From contig CAJSZV010000017.1 in assembly GCA_910574345.1 (NCBI GenBank), positions 22,157 to 86,156 of the forward strand: 64,000 nucleotides of DNA, read 5' to 3'. This document shows positions 28,539 to 37,622 of this stretch, piece after piece. The position numbers were made by a program, and so were the translations under genes. Every line of letters begins with the position of its first letter. Positions within the stretch are counted from its first letter, which is position 1. The notes below the pieces were generated by a model. That model saw nothing but the letters and a program-made list of their open reading frames with translations. It was not told the DNA's origin and did not search any database. The stretch is from Clostridiaceae bacterium (GTDB lineage Bacteria; Bacillota; Clostridia; Lachnospirales; Lachnospiraceae).

Positions 28539-30706
28539 TTGCCTTCCTCCTTGTTGTACCATTCAATAACCAGTAGTTCCTGGTCTGTAATTTCATTTAA
28601 TACAAACTCTGCCCATCCGTTCTCTTCCCTGAATTCCAGCTCCTGTCCGGCATTGCGGGCACAGACTCTTTTGATCTTTCTGTCTCCTACGGCAATTCTG
28701 ATCTTCTCCGGGCCCACAGGGTAGAATTCCTCCACGCTTCCCGGCCACTTTGAAAGACCTGAATGATTGAGAATCTGCATCACATACCGCCTGTCTTTCT
28801 CCTGGATAAACAGCTTGCCGTCAAGTTCTCCTTTTCCTTCTATAGAAAAGGGGAGATTCTCCTCGCCTAAAGCCCACTTAACTGCGTTGCACAGCAAATC
28901 CCCATAGTCCGGGAAAAGCGTTTCGCCGTAAGCCCTGTCATAATCTGCCGCAAAGTATACCACCCGTCCTCCTAGTCCCGTCTCTCCTGCCAGAATGGCC
29001 GGATACCCGGAAGTTCTTTTGCCATCATCCATATAGGAGATCTCCGGCGGGTATATAGGAAACGGCGGAATCATATGGGCAATCCCTTTGAGCCTTTCTG
29101 ACGTCACCTGGTAACAATCACCGTGGAGGCCAAGAATGGAGGTTCTCTCAAATCCTTTCCATACAGGATGTCCCGGTTCTGTAATGCGGATGTAATTATG
29201 ATGCCTGAAGTTGCTTAAATCTTTCAAACCGTCAGGCTGATAAAGAAAGGCCAAGGGTTCTTTTTCTTCCCTTTCGATTCCCATCCGTTTATCAAGGGGG
29301 AAGGATGTCCGCTTAAATCCCCACTCGTCAAGCATTCCCGTAGCTCCGGTCACAACTAAGCTTCCGCCCTTTAGGACAAAGGCGTCTATACTATTTAGTT
29401 CCTCATCTGTCAGCACTGCAATATTGGGAAGAATCAAAAGCTTTCCTTTAGAAGATTTCTCTTTGATCTGGCGGGCATCAATGGGGAAAAAGGGAATCCG
29501 CCCTCTCTTTAAGGCAGCCATCATTCCTCTGTAGTGCACCTCTGTTTTCTGTTCATTGTCCTCCTGCCCGAAAAAGCAGGTATTCCGAAAACTGCGCACC
29601 AGGCCTACATTGGCCACTGCCTTCCGGTTATACAGATACTCCTCATTGTCTCTGTGCCATCTGAATATCTTCTCACCGTTTTCAAAAGCTCTCCTGTCTT
29701 CCTGGACTCCCCCGATAAAATGGGTGGAAGGGCTGATTCCTCCCGCCAGGGCTGACCTCATCCATGACTCCGTCTCCGCCTGGGTATTCGCGCTTTTCCT
29801 CAGCATCCGGGGAGCCAGGGCATAGGTGGCCACACTTTCCAATATTAAGGTATCATCTCCGAATATCTCATGCATTGCCAGGCCCTGGGTGGAATTGCTG
29901 TCAAATCCCCAGGCATTCATACGGATCTGTCCGTCAATCATCACCGCCTTGTTAAACCGGCTGTATTCCACCTCGTCCATGACCCGTTCCAGCAGGCCTT
30001 TTTCATAAGAAATTTTAAACATGCCTAAATAGATACAGTCTTCCCCGCCAAGTCCTGTCGTCAGTTTATGAAACCACTCATACCGCTCTACCCTGCATCT
30101 CTGGTTCCACTCCATCCATATCCGGAACGTCCTGCTTTCATAATCTTCGAACTCCGGCAGTTCCAAACCGGAGTATTCCCGAAACTGCCTGCGGCAGCAA
30201 TCACAGTAACAGATAAAACCTCTGGGACCCGTAGCCGTATTGTCCGCCACTGCATCGGGCTCATATCTTTCAATGATCTCTTTTACAACACCTCTCATCT
30301 GCCCTTCATAATATCCGCCGTTGATGCAGGTGTAATACCGCCCTGGCGTCTGGCTTACGGGTTTTCCTTCTTTATCCTTACAGAACCAATCCGGATGTAC
30401 CTGATACAGCTCTGCCAGCGCCTGGTTGCTGTCAATACGGGCGATTACCGCCAGCCCCTCTTCCTTTGCCGCCTGACAAAAATCCGCCACATAGTCCCGG
30501 TCTCCCAAAAACTTTGCACGATACTGGTAAGGGTTAGCGCTTGGATAATAGCCTACGGTTCCGGCTGCATTGACAATGGTCCCCTGAATATGGTTCTTCC
30601 TCCAATATTCTTTCCACACGTTCAGATCGCAGTCCCTTGGGTCTGTTTCTGCCGTATTGACCTGATTCCAGCGATGAGCCCATTGATACCAAGGTTTTTT
30701 CTCCAT
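28535..30706 (-). CDS. GHL6-like hydrolase with beta-galactosidase-type trimerisation domain, copy 1
   Basis: This 723-residue protein has the same layout as copy 2 and long runs of near-identity (NAAGTVGYYPSANPYQYRAK, STHFIGGVQED, EISYMDDGKR). The Cys cluster CYCDCCRRQF is conserved. The pair arose by tandem duplication. The ATG at 30706 follows AAGGAG; a GTG two codons upstream is too close to the site. By family it should act on a glycosidic bond. The adjacent acyl-phosphate genes suggest an unusual aglycone, but that is inference. Confidence 0.7.
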   Translation of the reverse strand: MEKKPWYQWAHRWNQVNTAETDPRDCDLNVWKEYWRKNHIQGTIVNAAGTVGYYPSANPYQYRAKFLGDRDYVADFCQAAKEEGLAVIARIDSNQALAELYQVHPDWFCKDKEGKPVSQTPGRYYTCINGGYYEGQMRGVVKEIIERYEPDAVADNTATGPRGFICYCDCCRRQFREYSGLELPEFEDYESRTFRIWMEWNQRCRVERYEWFHKLTTGLGGEDCIYLGMFKISYEKGLLERVMDEVEYSRFNKAVMIDGQIRMNAWGFDSNSTQGLAMHEIFGDDTLILESVATYALAPRMLRKSANTQAETESWMRSALAGGISPSTHFIGGVQEDRRAFENGEKIFRWHRDNEEYLYNRKAVANVGLVRSFRNTCFFGQEDNEQKTEVHYRGMMAALKRGRIPFFPIDARQIKEKSSKGKLLILPNIAVLTDEELNSIDAFVLKGGSLVVTGATGMLDEWGFKRTSFPLDKRMGIEREEKEPLAFLYQPDGLKDLSNFRHHNYIRITEPGHPVWKGFERTSILGLHGDCYQVTSERLKGIAHMIPPFPIYPPEISYMDDGKRTSGYPAILAGETGLGGRVVYFAADYDRAYGETLFPDYGDLLCNAVKWALGEENLPFSIEGKGELDGKLFIQEKDRRYVMQILNHSGLSKWPGSVEEFYPVGPEKIRIAVGDRKIKRVCARNAGQELEFREENGWAEFVLNEITDQELLVIEWYNKEEGK

Positions 30707-30718
30707 GGTCACGCTCCT

Positions 30719-32125
30719 TTACAGATATCCGTGTTTTCTATAGAACTCCCTCATCATATCAACATAGGGTTTTATGGGGAACCGGCCTGCGCCTGCACCG
30801 ATCTGGCCCCCGTTCTTTGATATAATCCCGCCGTGGCAGATGGGGGTAATCTGGGTAGTCAGCACTTTCCGGGCATCAATTCCGAGTGGCGGTCCCTGGA
30901 AGTTTAACAGAGGAATGGGATAATTGGTATTGGTGCCAAAGGAAATCTGGTTCATCTCCAAAGTCTGGTTGATGGCAGCCTGATAATCCCCGTCTCTTAA
31001 GCGGAGAACGGCAGGCCCTGCTGCCGCTGCAAAAGCGCCCAGGCCCACGACTTCGCAGACCGTGCTGTCGCCCATATGCAGGGAAGCGTCCTCATCACCC
31101 CACTCTGACGAAAAATACTGTCCGTAATATCTGGGGGCTTCGGTGGTAAACCATTTATCTCCCGTATCCCCAAACTTAATTCCGTTTCTCACGCCGTTGG
31201 AACAGCACATGGTGACCAATGTACAGTATTCCAGGCCCTGAATGGATTTTAATACGCTCATGGCGGAAGCCATACCCAGGGGATGGAACCAGCGCTCCGT
31301 GGCAACCAGCATATCCACACAGGTCTTCATGGTCTCTCTGTCCAGATCGGATGCCATAAACTTAGGCATCAATTCACTGACCAATATCAGGCTTGCCGCC
31401 GTCTGGCGGGTATGAATCTCATCATTCATCTGGAGCGCACGGGCTATAATGCTGGTGACATTGATGGACCCCTGAGTCTTTAACACCTTGTTCACTGCCG
31501 GCGCAAACACATTCTCAATGACCTGAAGGTTCTTCTCAACCTTCTCATTGTACAGCCCCCACAGGGAAAGCCCGTCGCGTCCCTCAAAAGGAGCACAGTA
31601 ACCGCGGCGTCCTGTTTTCTTATCCTCACAGATATTCACAATCATGGATGCCGTTATAATACCTGCGCCGGCACCGATGCAGTCGAAATCATATGCGGAT
31701 TTCACTTCGATCTGGCCTGACTCCAATTTCTTTATGGCCTCTTCCTTTGTCTTGGCCAGACCTTCATGGAGAGCCCCTCCTATGGTGCCGATTCTCTGCA
31801 GGCTTCCCATATCCTGCCATGTAATGGGCGGGCCGGAATGGAGGATATAATTGGGCTTCATTCCCGGAACCACCTTGATGGCCCTTTCCATTCCGATCCA
31901 ATGGGACTCACTTGTCAAAAAGATGTCTATGGCTTTCCTGTTCGCCCTGTCAATTTTTTCATTTATCTCCGGATTCTCAAGAAGCGGTGCAAGCTCCTTA
32001 TCCACCGGCGGTTTCCAATTGACGGAAACACACTGGCCTCCCTGGCTTGTGACAGCGTCCCCAAAAGCGGGAAGCCCTACATTGACGGCGGCAATTTTCG
32101 AATCAAACAAGGTATGATTACTCAC
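30719..32125 (-). CDS. DUF1116 protein (YlbE/AllG-like)
   Basis: This protein has about 468 residues. It resembles the DUF1116 family: GLPAFGDAVTSQGG near the start, the conserved segment HSGPPITWQDM and a Gly-rich end GGQIGAGAGRFP. It usually pairs with FdrA as a subunit of a carbamoyltransferase-type complex. The start is taken as GTG at 32125, preceded by GAGAGGAG and overlapping the fdrA end; TTG codons farther upstream have no better site. Function is inferred from the E. coli trio. Confidence 0.82.
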   Translation of the reverse strand: MSNHTLFDSKIAAVNVGLPAFGDAVTSQGGQCVSVNWKPPVDKELAPLLENPEINEKIDRANRKAIDIFLTSESHWIGMERAIKVVPGMKPNYILHSGPPITWQDMGSLQRIGTIGGALHEGLAKTKEEAIKKLESGQIEVKSAYDFDCIGAGAGIITASMIVNICEDKKTGRRGYCAPFEGRDGLSLWGLYNEKVEKNLQVIENVFAPAVNKVLKTQGSINVTSIIARALQMNDEIHTRQTAASLILVSELMPKFMASDLDRETMKTCVDMLVATERWFHPLGMASAMSVLKSIQGLEYCTLVTMCCSNGVRNGIKFGDTGDKWFTTEAPRYYGQYFSSEWGDEDASLHMGDSTVCEVVGLGAFAAAAGPAVLRLRDGDYQAAINQTLEMNQISFGTNTNYPIPLLNFQGPPLGIDARKVLTTQITPICHGGIISKNGGQIGAGAGRFPIKPYVDMMREFYRKHGYL

Positions 32126-33686
32126 TTTCTTTCTCCTCTCCGGCAATCAGTCCTGCAAGGACCGCTGCCTTTGCTGTGCTTTCCATCACGTTCACTCCCA
32201 GAGCTTCCAGACGCTGTTTCTGGGAAGACAGCTTTTGCGGGTCAAGCTGGGTTCCTGTAATGGCCGCTACCATACTCACATAACGGTTTTCTTCTTCTGC
32301 CTGTCTGCGGATGTTTCTGATGGTATCTTCGATGCATCCCACAGGATCTTCATGAGCCCCGTAACCTAACAGCATATCGAACAAAATCACTGCCGTCTCA
32401 GGGTCTCTGCCCTCCTTCATAAGCCGGTCATTGAGTATGGACGGATCCATTACGGGATGGGGCTTTCCTTTGGTGAACTCCTCGTCTCCCATATCCACAA
32501 GACTGTTCCCTGTGCTGATGTGGGGACTGTCAAGGAGCACGGCGCCGCCGAAGCTTACATTGGCATGCAAGTCTTTCACGAATTTTTTCAAAATCAGAAT
32601 GGTTTCTTCATTATGGGTTCCTCCGCAGAACAGCCCGCGTACATACTTCTGGGACTCTCCAAGCTTTTGTCTCTCTTCCCTTGCCAAAGGAATGAGCTGC
32701 TCTTTCACGTCCCGAAGATATGGCCGTTCATCCGGCTTTTCACCTTTTGCCAGGGCCACAGCCATGTCAGCCGCCTGTTCCAAACTTTCCGGCGCATATG
32801 CCCCTGCCCCGCGTACCTCTTCCGCCTTTCCGCCAAGGAGATCGATGACCACAGGTTTCTTGCATGTCGCCACACGTCTGTAGATCTTTGCAGCCGTGTC
32901 AGGATAGGGAGGCTTTGACACCAGTACGATTACGTCTGTGTCAGGATCATTGTCCAGATAATCGATTCCCTGAAGCATGGTTAAGCCTCCTACTTCTTTG
33001 GACAGATCCCTTCCTCCTGTGCCTATGGCCTGGGAGATTCCAAAATCTTTTTGGGTGATCAGCGCGGCAATCTCATGAATGCCGCTTCCTGAGGCTCCCA
33101 CAATACCGATACGTCCCTTTGACACAACGCTCATAAGTCCAAGAGACACGCCTCCGATTACGCTGTTGCCGCATCCCGGCCCCATGACAAAGAGCCCTTT
33201 TTTGGCTGCCAGCTCCTTTAGCTTCACTTCCGCCTCCAATTCCACATTATCGCTGAAAATAAAAGCGTTTAGTCCGCAGTCCAGGGCTTTCCCTGCTTCT
33301 TCTGCTGCAAACTCTCCCGAAACGGAAATAATTGCCAGATTGGTCTCTTCATGGTCTGCTACAGCCATGGGAATTGTGGTATATCTGACTTCCTGGACCG
33401 CTTCCGCTCCCCCGCCTTTTTTGCTGCTCATCTCGTCAATGGCGCGGCTTACCTCTTCGGCCGCCTCTTCCGATGTGACTTCCAGGGAAATAATCAGATC
33501 ACCCGGCCCCGCCTCCTGGGCCTCTTTCGTCAGGCGTCCCACGTCTTCCAGAACGGTCTTATTCAGTTCCGTCCCCATCACAACCACTGCCTGGTTCACT
33601 CCTTTCAGGCTCTTTACTTCCTTCGTAGCCCTCATAAGGAATATGGAATCCATATAGGTATTGGGGCGTATAATGGTTTTTATCAT
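32118..33686 (-). CDS. fdrA: FdrA-family acyl-CoA-synthetase-like protein
   Basis: This 522-residue protein belongs to the FdrA family, related to the alpha subunit of succinyl-CoA synthetase: a Rossmann part with VMGPGCGNSVIGG and GIVGASGSGIHEI (about 170-208), and a flavodoxin-like ligase part (about 350-500). In the E. coli trio it is the subunit linked to phosphorolysis of a carbamoyl compound. The ATG at 33686 follows AGGAGG; a GTG two codons upstream lies too close. It overlaps the DUF1116 gene and follows the acetate-kinase-like gene by two bases. Confidence 0.85.
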   Translation of the reverse strand: MIKTIIRPNTYMDSIFLMRATKEVKSLKGVNQAVVVMGTELNKTVLEDVGRLTKEAQEAGPGDLIISLEVTSEEAAEEVSRAIDEMSSKKGGGAEAVQEVRYTTIPMAVADHEETNLAIISVSGEFAAEEAGKALDCGLNAFIFSDNVELEAEVKLKELAAKKGLFVMGPGCGNSVIGGVSLGLMSVVSKGRIGIVGASGSGIHEIAALITQKDFGISQAIGTGGRDLSKEVGGLTMLQGIDYLDNDPDTDVIVLVSKPPYPDTAAKIYRRVATCKKPVVIDLLGGKAEEVRGAGAYAPESLEQAADMAVALAKGEKPDERPYLRDVKEQLIPLAREERQKLGESQKYVRGLFCGGTHNEETILILKKFVKDLHANVSFGGAVLLDSPHISTGNSLVDMGDEEFTKGKPHPVMDPSILNDRLMKEGRDPETAVILFDMLLGYGAHEDPVGCIEDTIRNIRRQAEEENRYVSMVAAITGTQLDPQKLSSQKQRLEALGVNVMESTAKAAVLAGLIAGEEKESE

Positions 33687-33688
33687 AA

Positions 33689-34891
33689 TCACTTCCTCCT
33701 TTCCAGATACCGGCAGACTCTTCTGGCCACTTCGATCTCTTCATTGGTAGGAATCACCAGTATTTTTACTGCTGAATCCTGGGCGGAGATTTCTCTCTCT
33801 TTCTCCCCTGACAGATTCTTTTGTCTGTCCAGGCATACTCCCAGATGCTTTAGTCTCTCACAGACTCTCTCCCGGATCATAACCGAATTCTCTCCGATCC
33901 CGCCTGTAAACACCAAATACTCCAATCCTCCCATCTCCGCCCAAAAACTCCCGATGGTCCGCACAATGTTTGTCACAAATACGGAGATGGCCAGTTCCGC
34001 CCTTTCATTGCCTTCCTTTGCAGCCTGTTCCAAATCGCGCAGGTCATTGCTGACTCCGGAAATCCCATACAGGCCGCCTCTTTTCACCAGCCCCTCGTTA
34101 ATCTCCTCAAGGGACATTCCCGCGCTTAACAGGAAAGGAACCAAACTGGTATCCGTGTCGCCTGCCCGGTTGGCATGAAGGATTCCCGTCTGCAGGGACA
34201 TGCCAAAGCTGGTATCCACACTTTTTCCGTTCTCCACGGCACACAGGGAACTGCTCCCTCCCAGATGGCAGGACACCATGCGGTATCCTTCCGGTTCCAT
34301 CTCATCTATCCTGCCGGCTATGTATCCATGGGAGGCACCATGATATCCCATCCTCTGGATTCCGTATGTCTCATACCATTCATAAGGTAGGCCGTAAATC
34401 CTTCGCTCCATGGGAATTGTCTGATGGAATCCTGTCTCAAAGGAACCGATGAAACGGGCTGAGGGAAGGAGCTTTTGAAACTGTTCGATGGCCTGCATAT
34501 ATGGCCCGTTATGGGAACCTGCGATCCCCATATAAAACTTCATTCCTTCCATTACCTCATCTGTCAGCTCATGGACCCCATAATAATTTTTTGCCAAAAC
34601 CGTCTTAAAACCAACGACTTCAATCTCTTCCACATGGCGGATTGCCCCTGTTTCCTCTCCTGTCAGATCATTAAGAAAGCGCTGAATTCCGTTTAGATAG
34701 TCAGGTACCAACTGCTGTTCTTCATAGATTGTCAGGTTTCTGTCGGGATTTCCATAATAGTAAATGGCTTCCTCTGTCCCTACCCGTTCAATCTTTCCCT
34801 CTGCCAGAAGATTCTTTTCCGGCATAAGATACAGTTTAAACTTAAGGGAGGTGCTTCCCACATTGCACACCAGTACTTTTGTTGTCTTCAC
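33689..34891 (-). CDS. Divergent acetate/acyl kinase family enzyme
   Basis: This 400-residue protein has the ASKHA acetate/butyrate kinase layout: CNVGSTSLKF (9-18), YHGASH with His184, an Arg in ANRAGD (242) and the C-terminal GGIGENSVMIRERV. The acyl-binding site differs from true AckA: GHRVVHGG is GFKTVLAK (94-101), so the catalytic Arg is Lys96, and FDTAFH is FETGFH, so the Asp is Glu152. An ATP:acyl-phosphate transfer with an altered acyl group is likely. In E. coli the FdrA cluster has a carbamate kinase, so this may take its place. The start is GTG after AGGAGG. Confidence 0.8.
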   Translation of the reverse strand: MKTTKVLVCNVGSTSLKFKLYLMPEKNLLAEGKIERVGTEEAIYYYGNPDRNLTIYEEQQLVPDYLNGIQRFLNDLTGEETGAIRHVEEIEVVGFKTVLAKNYYGVHELTDEVMEGMKFYMGIAGSHNGPYMQAIEQFQKLLPSARFIGSFETGFHQTIPMERRIYGLPYEWYETYGIQRMGYHGASHGYIAGRIDEMEPEGYRMVSCHLGGSSSLCAVENGKSVDTSFGMSLQTGILHANRAGDTDTSLVPFLLSAGMSLEEINEGLVKRGGLYGISGVSNDLRDLEQAAKEGNERAELAISVFVTNIVRTIGSFWAEMGGLEYLVFTGGIGENSVMIRERVCERLKHLGVCLDRQKNLSGEKEREISAQDSAVKILVIPTNEEIEVARRVCRYLERRK

Positions 34892-34898
34892 GTCTTTT

Positions 34899-36596
34899 TC
34901 ATCCCTCCTGCGGGGCCCATGATTTTATGGCGTTTATTGACCCGCCCATATCACAGGGCTGTCTCTTTACGCAAATGGCATCAATCAGATAACATCTTCC
35001 CGATGCTTCAGAACAGGCCTTTGCCCTCACCAGGGCAGCCTTTAACTCTTTTGGGCTGAATACTCGCTCCGCCACGCACCCATAGGCTTCTCCCAGCTTC
35101 ACATAATCAATGGTTCCGTCCTGGTTATAAGGCATATCCACCGCATACTCGAAACCATAACCGCTCTGATTCTGGCGAATCAGGCCAAGGTAGGCATTAT
35201 TCACAACAATGATAATAATCGGCTTCTTAAAAGCTGTGGCTACGGCAATCTCCTCTCCCATGAAAGTCAGGCCGAAATCTCCTACAATAGTCACGCTGCT
35301 GCACTCAGGATGGGCTACCTTTGCGCCGAATGCTGCCGGAACTTCATAACCCAGGGTTCCCGCACCGCCGGAAGGCAGATATTTTCCGGCTTTTCTGATT
35401 TTCTGAAGCTGCCCGCTCCAGATCTGGGTAATTCCGCACCCAACCGTAAAATATGTCTCATCGTCAAAGGCTTCATTGACCTCCTGGAATACACGGTGGG
35501 GCATCATAGGGCTGGAATCATAATCGGTCTTTCTCGCCATGGTCTTCTGCAGTGAGGGAATGGCCTGGGCCCTTTCTGCATTCACCGGCTTTATTCCCTG
35601 GGCCTTCACCTGGCCGATTAATGCCCGGACCGCCAGTCCGGCATCTGACACAATCCCCAAATCCGGCTGGAATACAAGGCCGATCTGGCTCTCATCAATA
35701 TTGATATGTATAAATTTGCGCCCCTCACAGTATGTCTTTAAATCGCCGGTATGGCGGTCTGAAAAACGATTGCCGATACCGATTACCAGATCAGAATCCA
35801 GAAAAACCTTATTCCCTATGGGCTGCCCTACCTGAATGCCCACATGGCCTGCGTTTAAAGGATGCTCTTCCGGGATACCGCCTTTAGCCTGATATGTGGT
35901 TACCACTGGTATCTGCAGCAACTCTGCCAGGCGGACAACATCCTCACAGCACTCACTGATCACACATCCGCCACCCATGATAATCACAGGATCCTTGCTG
36001 TCCTTGATCATCTGCACTGCCTCTTTGATCTTGTTCTGGTCCGGCACGGCTTCTTCAATTTTGGCGGGCTCATAGCTATCAATATCAAATTCAAATTCTG
36101 ATTTCTGAACATCCAGAGGCAGTTCAATCAGAACCGGTCCCGGACGCCCTTCCCTCATGAGGTAAAAAGCTTCTTTCATAATTCCCGGAAGGTCTTCCGC
36201 CTTCATGACGCTCCATGCTTTCTTTGTCACGGTCTTCACAATATCCGGCATATCCACACACTGGAAGGGCTCCTGCTTTAACTGGTCACTGTTTGCCTGT
36301 CCCACTACGCAGAGAACGGGCATGGAATCAATAAAAGCCGTATACAGGCCTGTGACAAAATTGGTTGCTCCCGGACCTGCCGAGCAGATAGCCAGTGCAA
36401 TCTCCCTGCCGGCCCTCTGGCAGCCGTCGGCGGCATGGACACAAGCCTCCTCATGCCTCATGGTAAAATGTTCTATAGGCGCATGTTCCAGATATTTATA
36501 TACCGGATTAATGGCCGCCCCCGGAATACCAAAAGCCTTGCGAATCCCTTCCTTACACATGATCTCCACAATAGCCTGCGCGACTGTCATTTTCAT
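34899..36596 (-). CDS. Glyoxylate carboligase-like ThDP enzyme retaining the catalytic Glu
   Basis: This 565-residue protein has the acetolactate-synthase fold with strong Gcl-like motifs: FGIPGAAINP (22-31), IGNRFSDRHTG and a ThDP motif GDFGLTF...NNAYLGLIRQ. True Gcl joins two glyoxylates to tartronate semialdehyde and has Val where other ThDP enzymes have the activating Glu. Here RHEEA carries Glu49 at that position. It may therefore be a Gcl variant, an acetolactate-type synthase or a lyase. Its neighbours, a hydroxyacid dehydrogenase and a TIM-barrel isomerase, fit a glyoxylate-to-glycerate route. AAGGAG precedes the ATG. Confidence 0.75.
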   Translation of the reverse strand: MKMTVAQAIVEIMCKEGIRKAFGIPGAAINPVYKYLEHAPIEHFTMRHEEACVHAADGCQRAGREIALAICSAGPGATNFVTGLYTAFIDSMPVLCVVGQANSDQLKQEPFQCVDMPDIVKTVTKKAWSVMKAEDLPGIMKEAFYLMREGRPGPVLIELPLDVQKSEFEFDIDSYEPAKIEEAVPDQNKIKEAVQMIKDSKDPVIIMGGGCVISECCEDVVRLAELLQIPVVTTYQAKGGIPEEHPLNAGHVGIQVGQPIGNKVFLDSDLVIGIGNRFSDRHTGDLKTYCEGRKFIHINIDESQIGLVFQPDLGIVSDAGLAVRALIGQVKAQGIKPVNAERAQAIPSLQKTMARKTDYDSSPMMPHRVFQEVNEAFDDETYFTVGCGITQIWSGQLQKIRKAGKYLPSGGAGTLGYEVPAAFGAKVAHPECSSVTIVGDFGLTFMGEEIAVATAFKKPIIIIVVNNAYLGLIRQNQSGYGFEYAVDMPYNQDGTIDYVKLGEAYGCVAERVFSPKELKAALVRAKACSEASGRCYLIDAICVKRQPCDMGGSINAIKSWAPQEG

Positions 36597-36633
36597 TCTT
36601 TTTCTCCTTTACACGTACGTTTTTACTTCTATG

Positions 36634-37599
36634 TTACCTGTTCACAACATGCACCGGGTTTCCTGCCAGGTAACCCTTTACATTCTCTACGGTGCAGTCC
36701 ATGATCCGCTGCCTGCTCTCCTTTGGCGCCCAGGAAATATGGGGGGTAATGATACAGTTTTGGGCTTTCAGGAGCGGGTTATCCCCCTTAATGGGTTCCG
36801 TAGACACCACATCCAAACCGGCTGCATACACCTTTCCCGAATTCAGGGCGTCAGCCAGGTCCTGCTCCGCCACCAGGGCCCCGCGGGAATTGTTGAGAAG
36901 GATGACTCCGTCTTTCATCTTTCCTATGGTGTCCTTGTTTATCATCCCTTCCGTCTCAGGAAAGAGAGGACAGTGAAGGGAGATCACATCCGCTTGGGCA
37001 AAGAGGGTATCCAAAGTCACATACTGCCCAATGGCTTTCCCTTCTTCACTGACCGTCTGATCATATGCCAGGATATTCATGCCCATGGCCTTTGCAATCC
37101 TGCCAACCTGCTGCCCGATGCGGCCGAATCCGATAATCCCCATGGTCTTTCCCCACAATTCAATAAGGGGATAATCCCAATAACACCAGTCCTTGCAGTT
37201 CTCCCACCGCCCTTCATAGACAGTTCTGCTGTGGTGGGCCGGATGATGGCAGATCTCTAAGAGCATGGCAATGGCAAACTGCGCCACTGAGGCAGTTCCA
37301 TAAGCGGGAACATTGGATACGGCGATTCCCTTCTCTTTTGCATAGAGATAATCCACTACATTGTATCCCGTAGCCAGCACCGCAATATATTTCATGTCCC
37401 TGCAGGCGTCTATTACCTTTTTCGTTATGGGGGTCTTGTTGGTAATGACGATCTCCGCCTTCCCAATCCTCTCTATGGCTTCCTTCTCATCTGTCAGGCT
37501 GGTTCTGTCATACACGGTCACTTCCCCTAGGCTTTCCAACTCTGCCCAGCTTAAATCTCCCGGATTTTCTGTATAACCGTCTAAAACTACAATTTTCAT
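36634..37599 (-). CDS. D-2-hydroxyacid dehydrogenase (hydroxypyruvate/glyoxylate reductase-like)
   Basis: This 321-residue NAD(P)-dependent reductase has the nucleotide motif GFGRIGQQVGR (157-167), the Arg in LNNSRGALV and the catalytic His in ITPHISWAP. The family reduces 2-keto acids such as hydroxypyruvate, glyoxylate or pyruvate to D-2-hydroxyacids. Beside the Gcl-like enzyme, reduction of hydroxypyruvate or tartronate semialdehyde to glycerate is the best guess. The ATG at 37599 sits seven bases from AAAGGG; the ATG at 37605 is too close to it. Confidence 0.85.
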   Translation of the reverse strand: MKIVVLDGYTENPGDLSWAELESLGEVTVYDRTSLTDEKEAIERIGKAEIVITNKTPITKKVIDACRDMKYIAVLATGYNVVDYLYAKEKGIAVSNVPAYGTASVAQFAIAMLLEICHHPAHHSRTVYEGRWENCKDWCYWDYPLIELWGKTMGIIGFGRIGQQVGRIAKAMGMNILAYDQTVSEEGKAIGQYVTLDTLFAQADVISLHCPLFPETEGMINKDTIGKMKDGVILLNNSRGALVAEQDLADALNSGKVYAAGLDVVSTEPIKGDNPLLKAQNCIITPHISWAPKESRQRIMDCTVENVKGYLAGNPVHVVNR

Positions 37600-37622
37600 A
37601 ATCATGCCCTTTCTCTGAATGC

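Noticed and set aside
27459..28724. Long open frame (421 codons) on the plus strand
   Set aside because: It lies opposite the GHL6-like genes, its residues reflect the complement of conserved codons, and it has no ribosome site or family resemblance.
36205..37260. Open frame of 351 codons on the plus strand
   Set aside because: It spans the antisense of the Gcl-like and dehydrogenase genes, both of which have clear motifs and starts.
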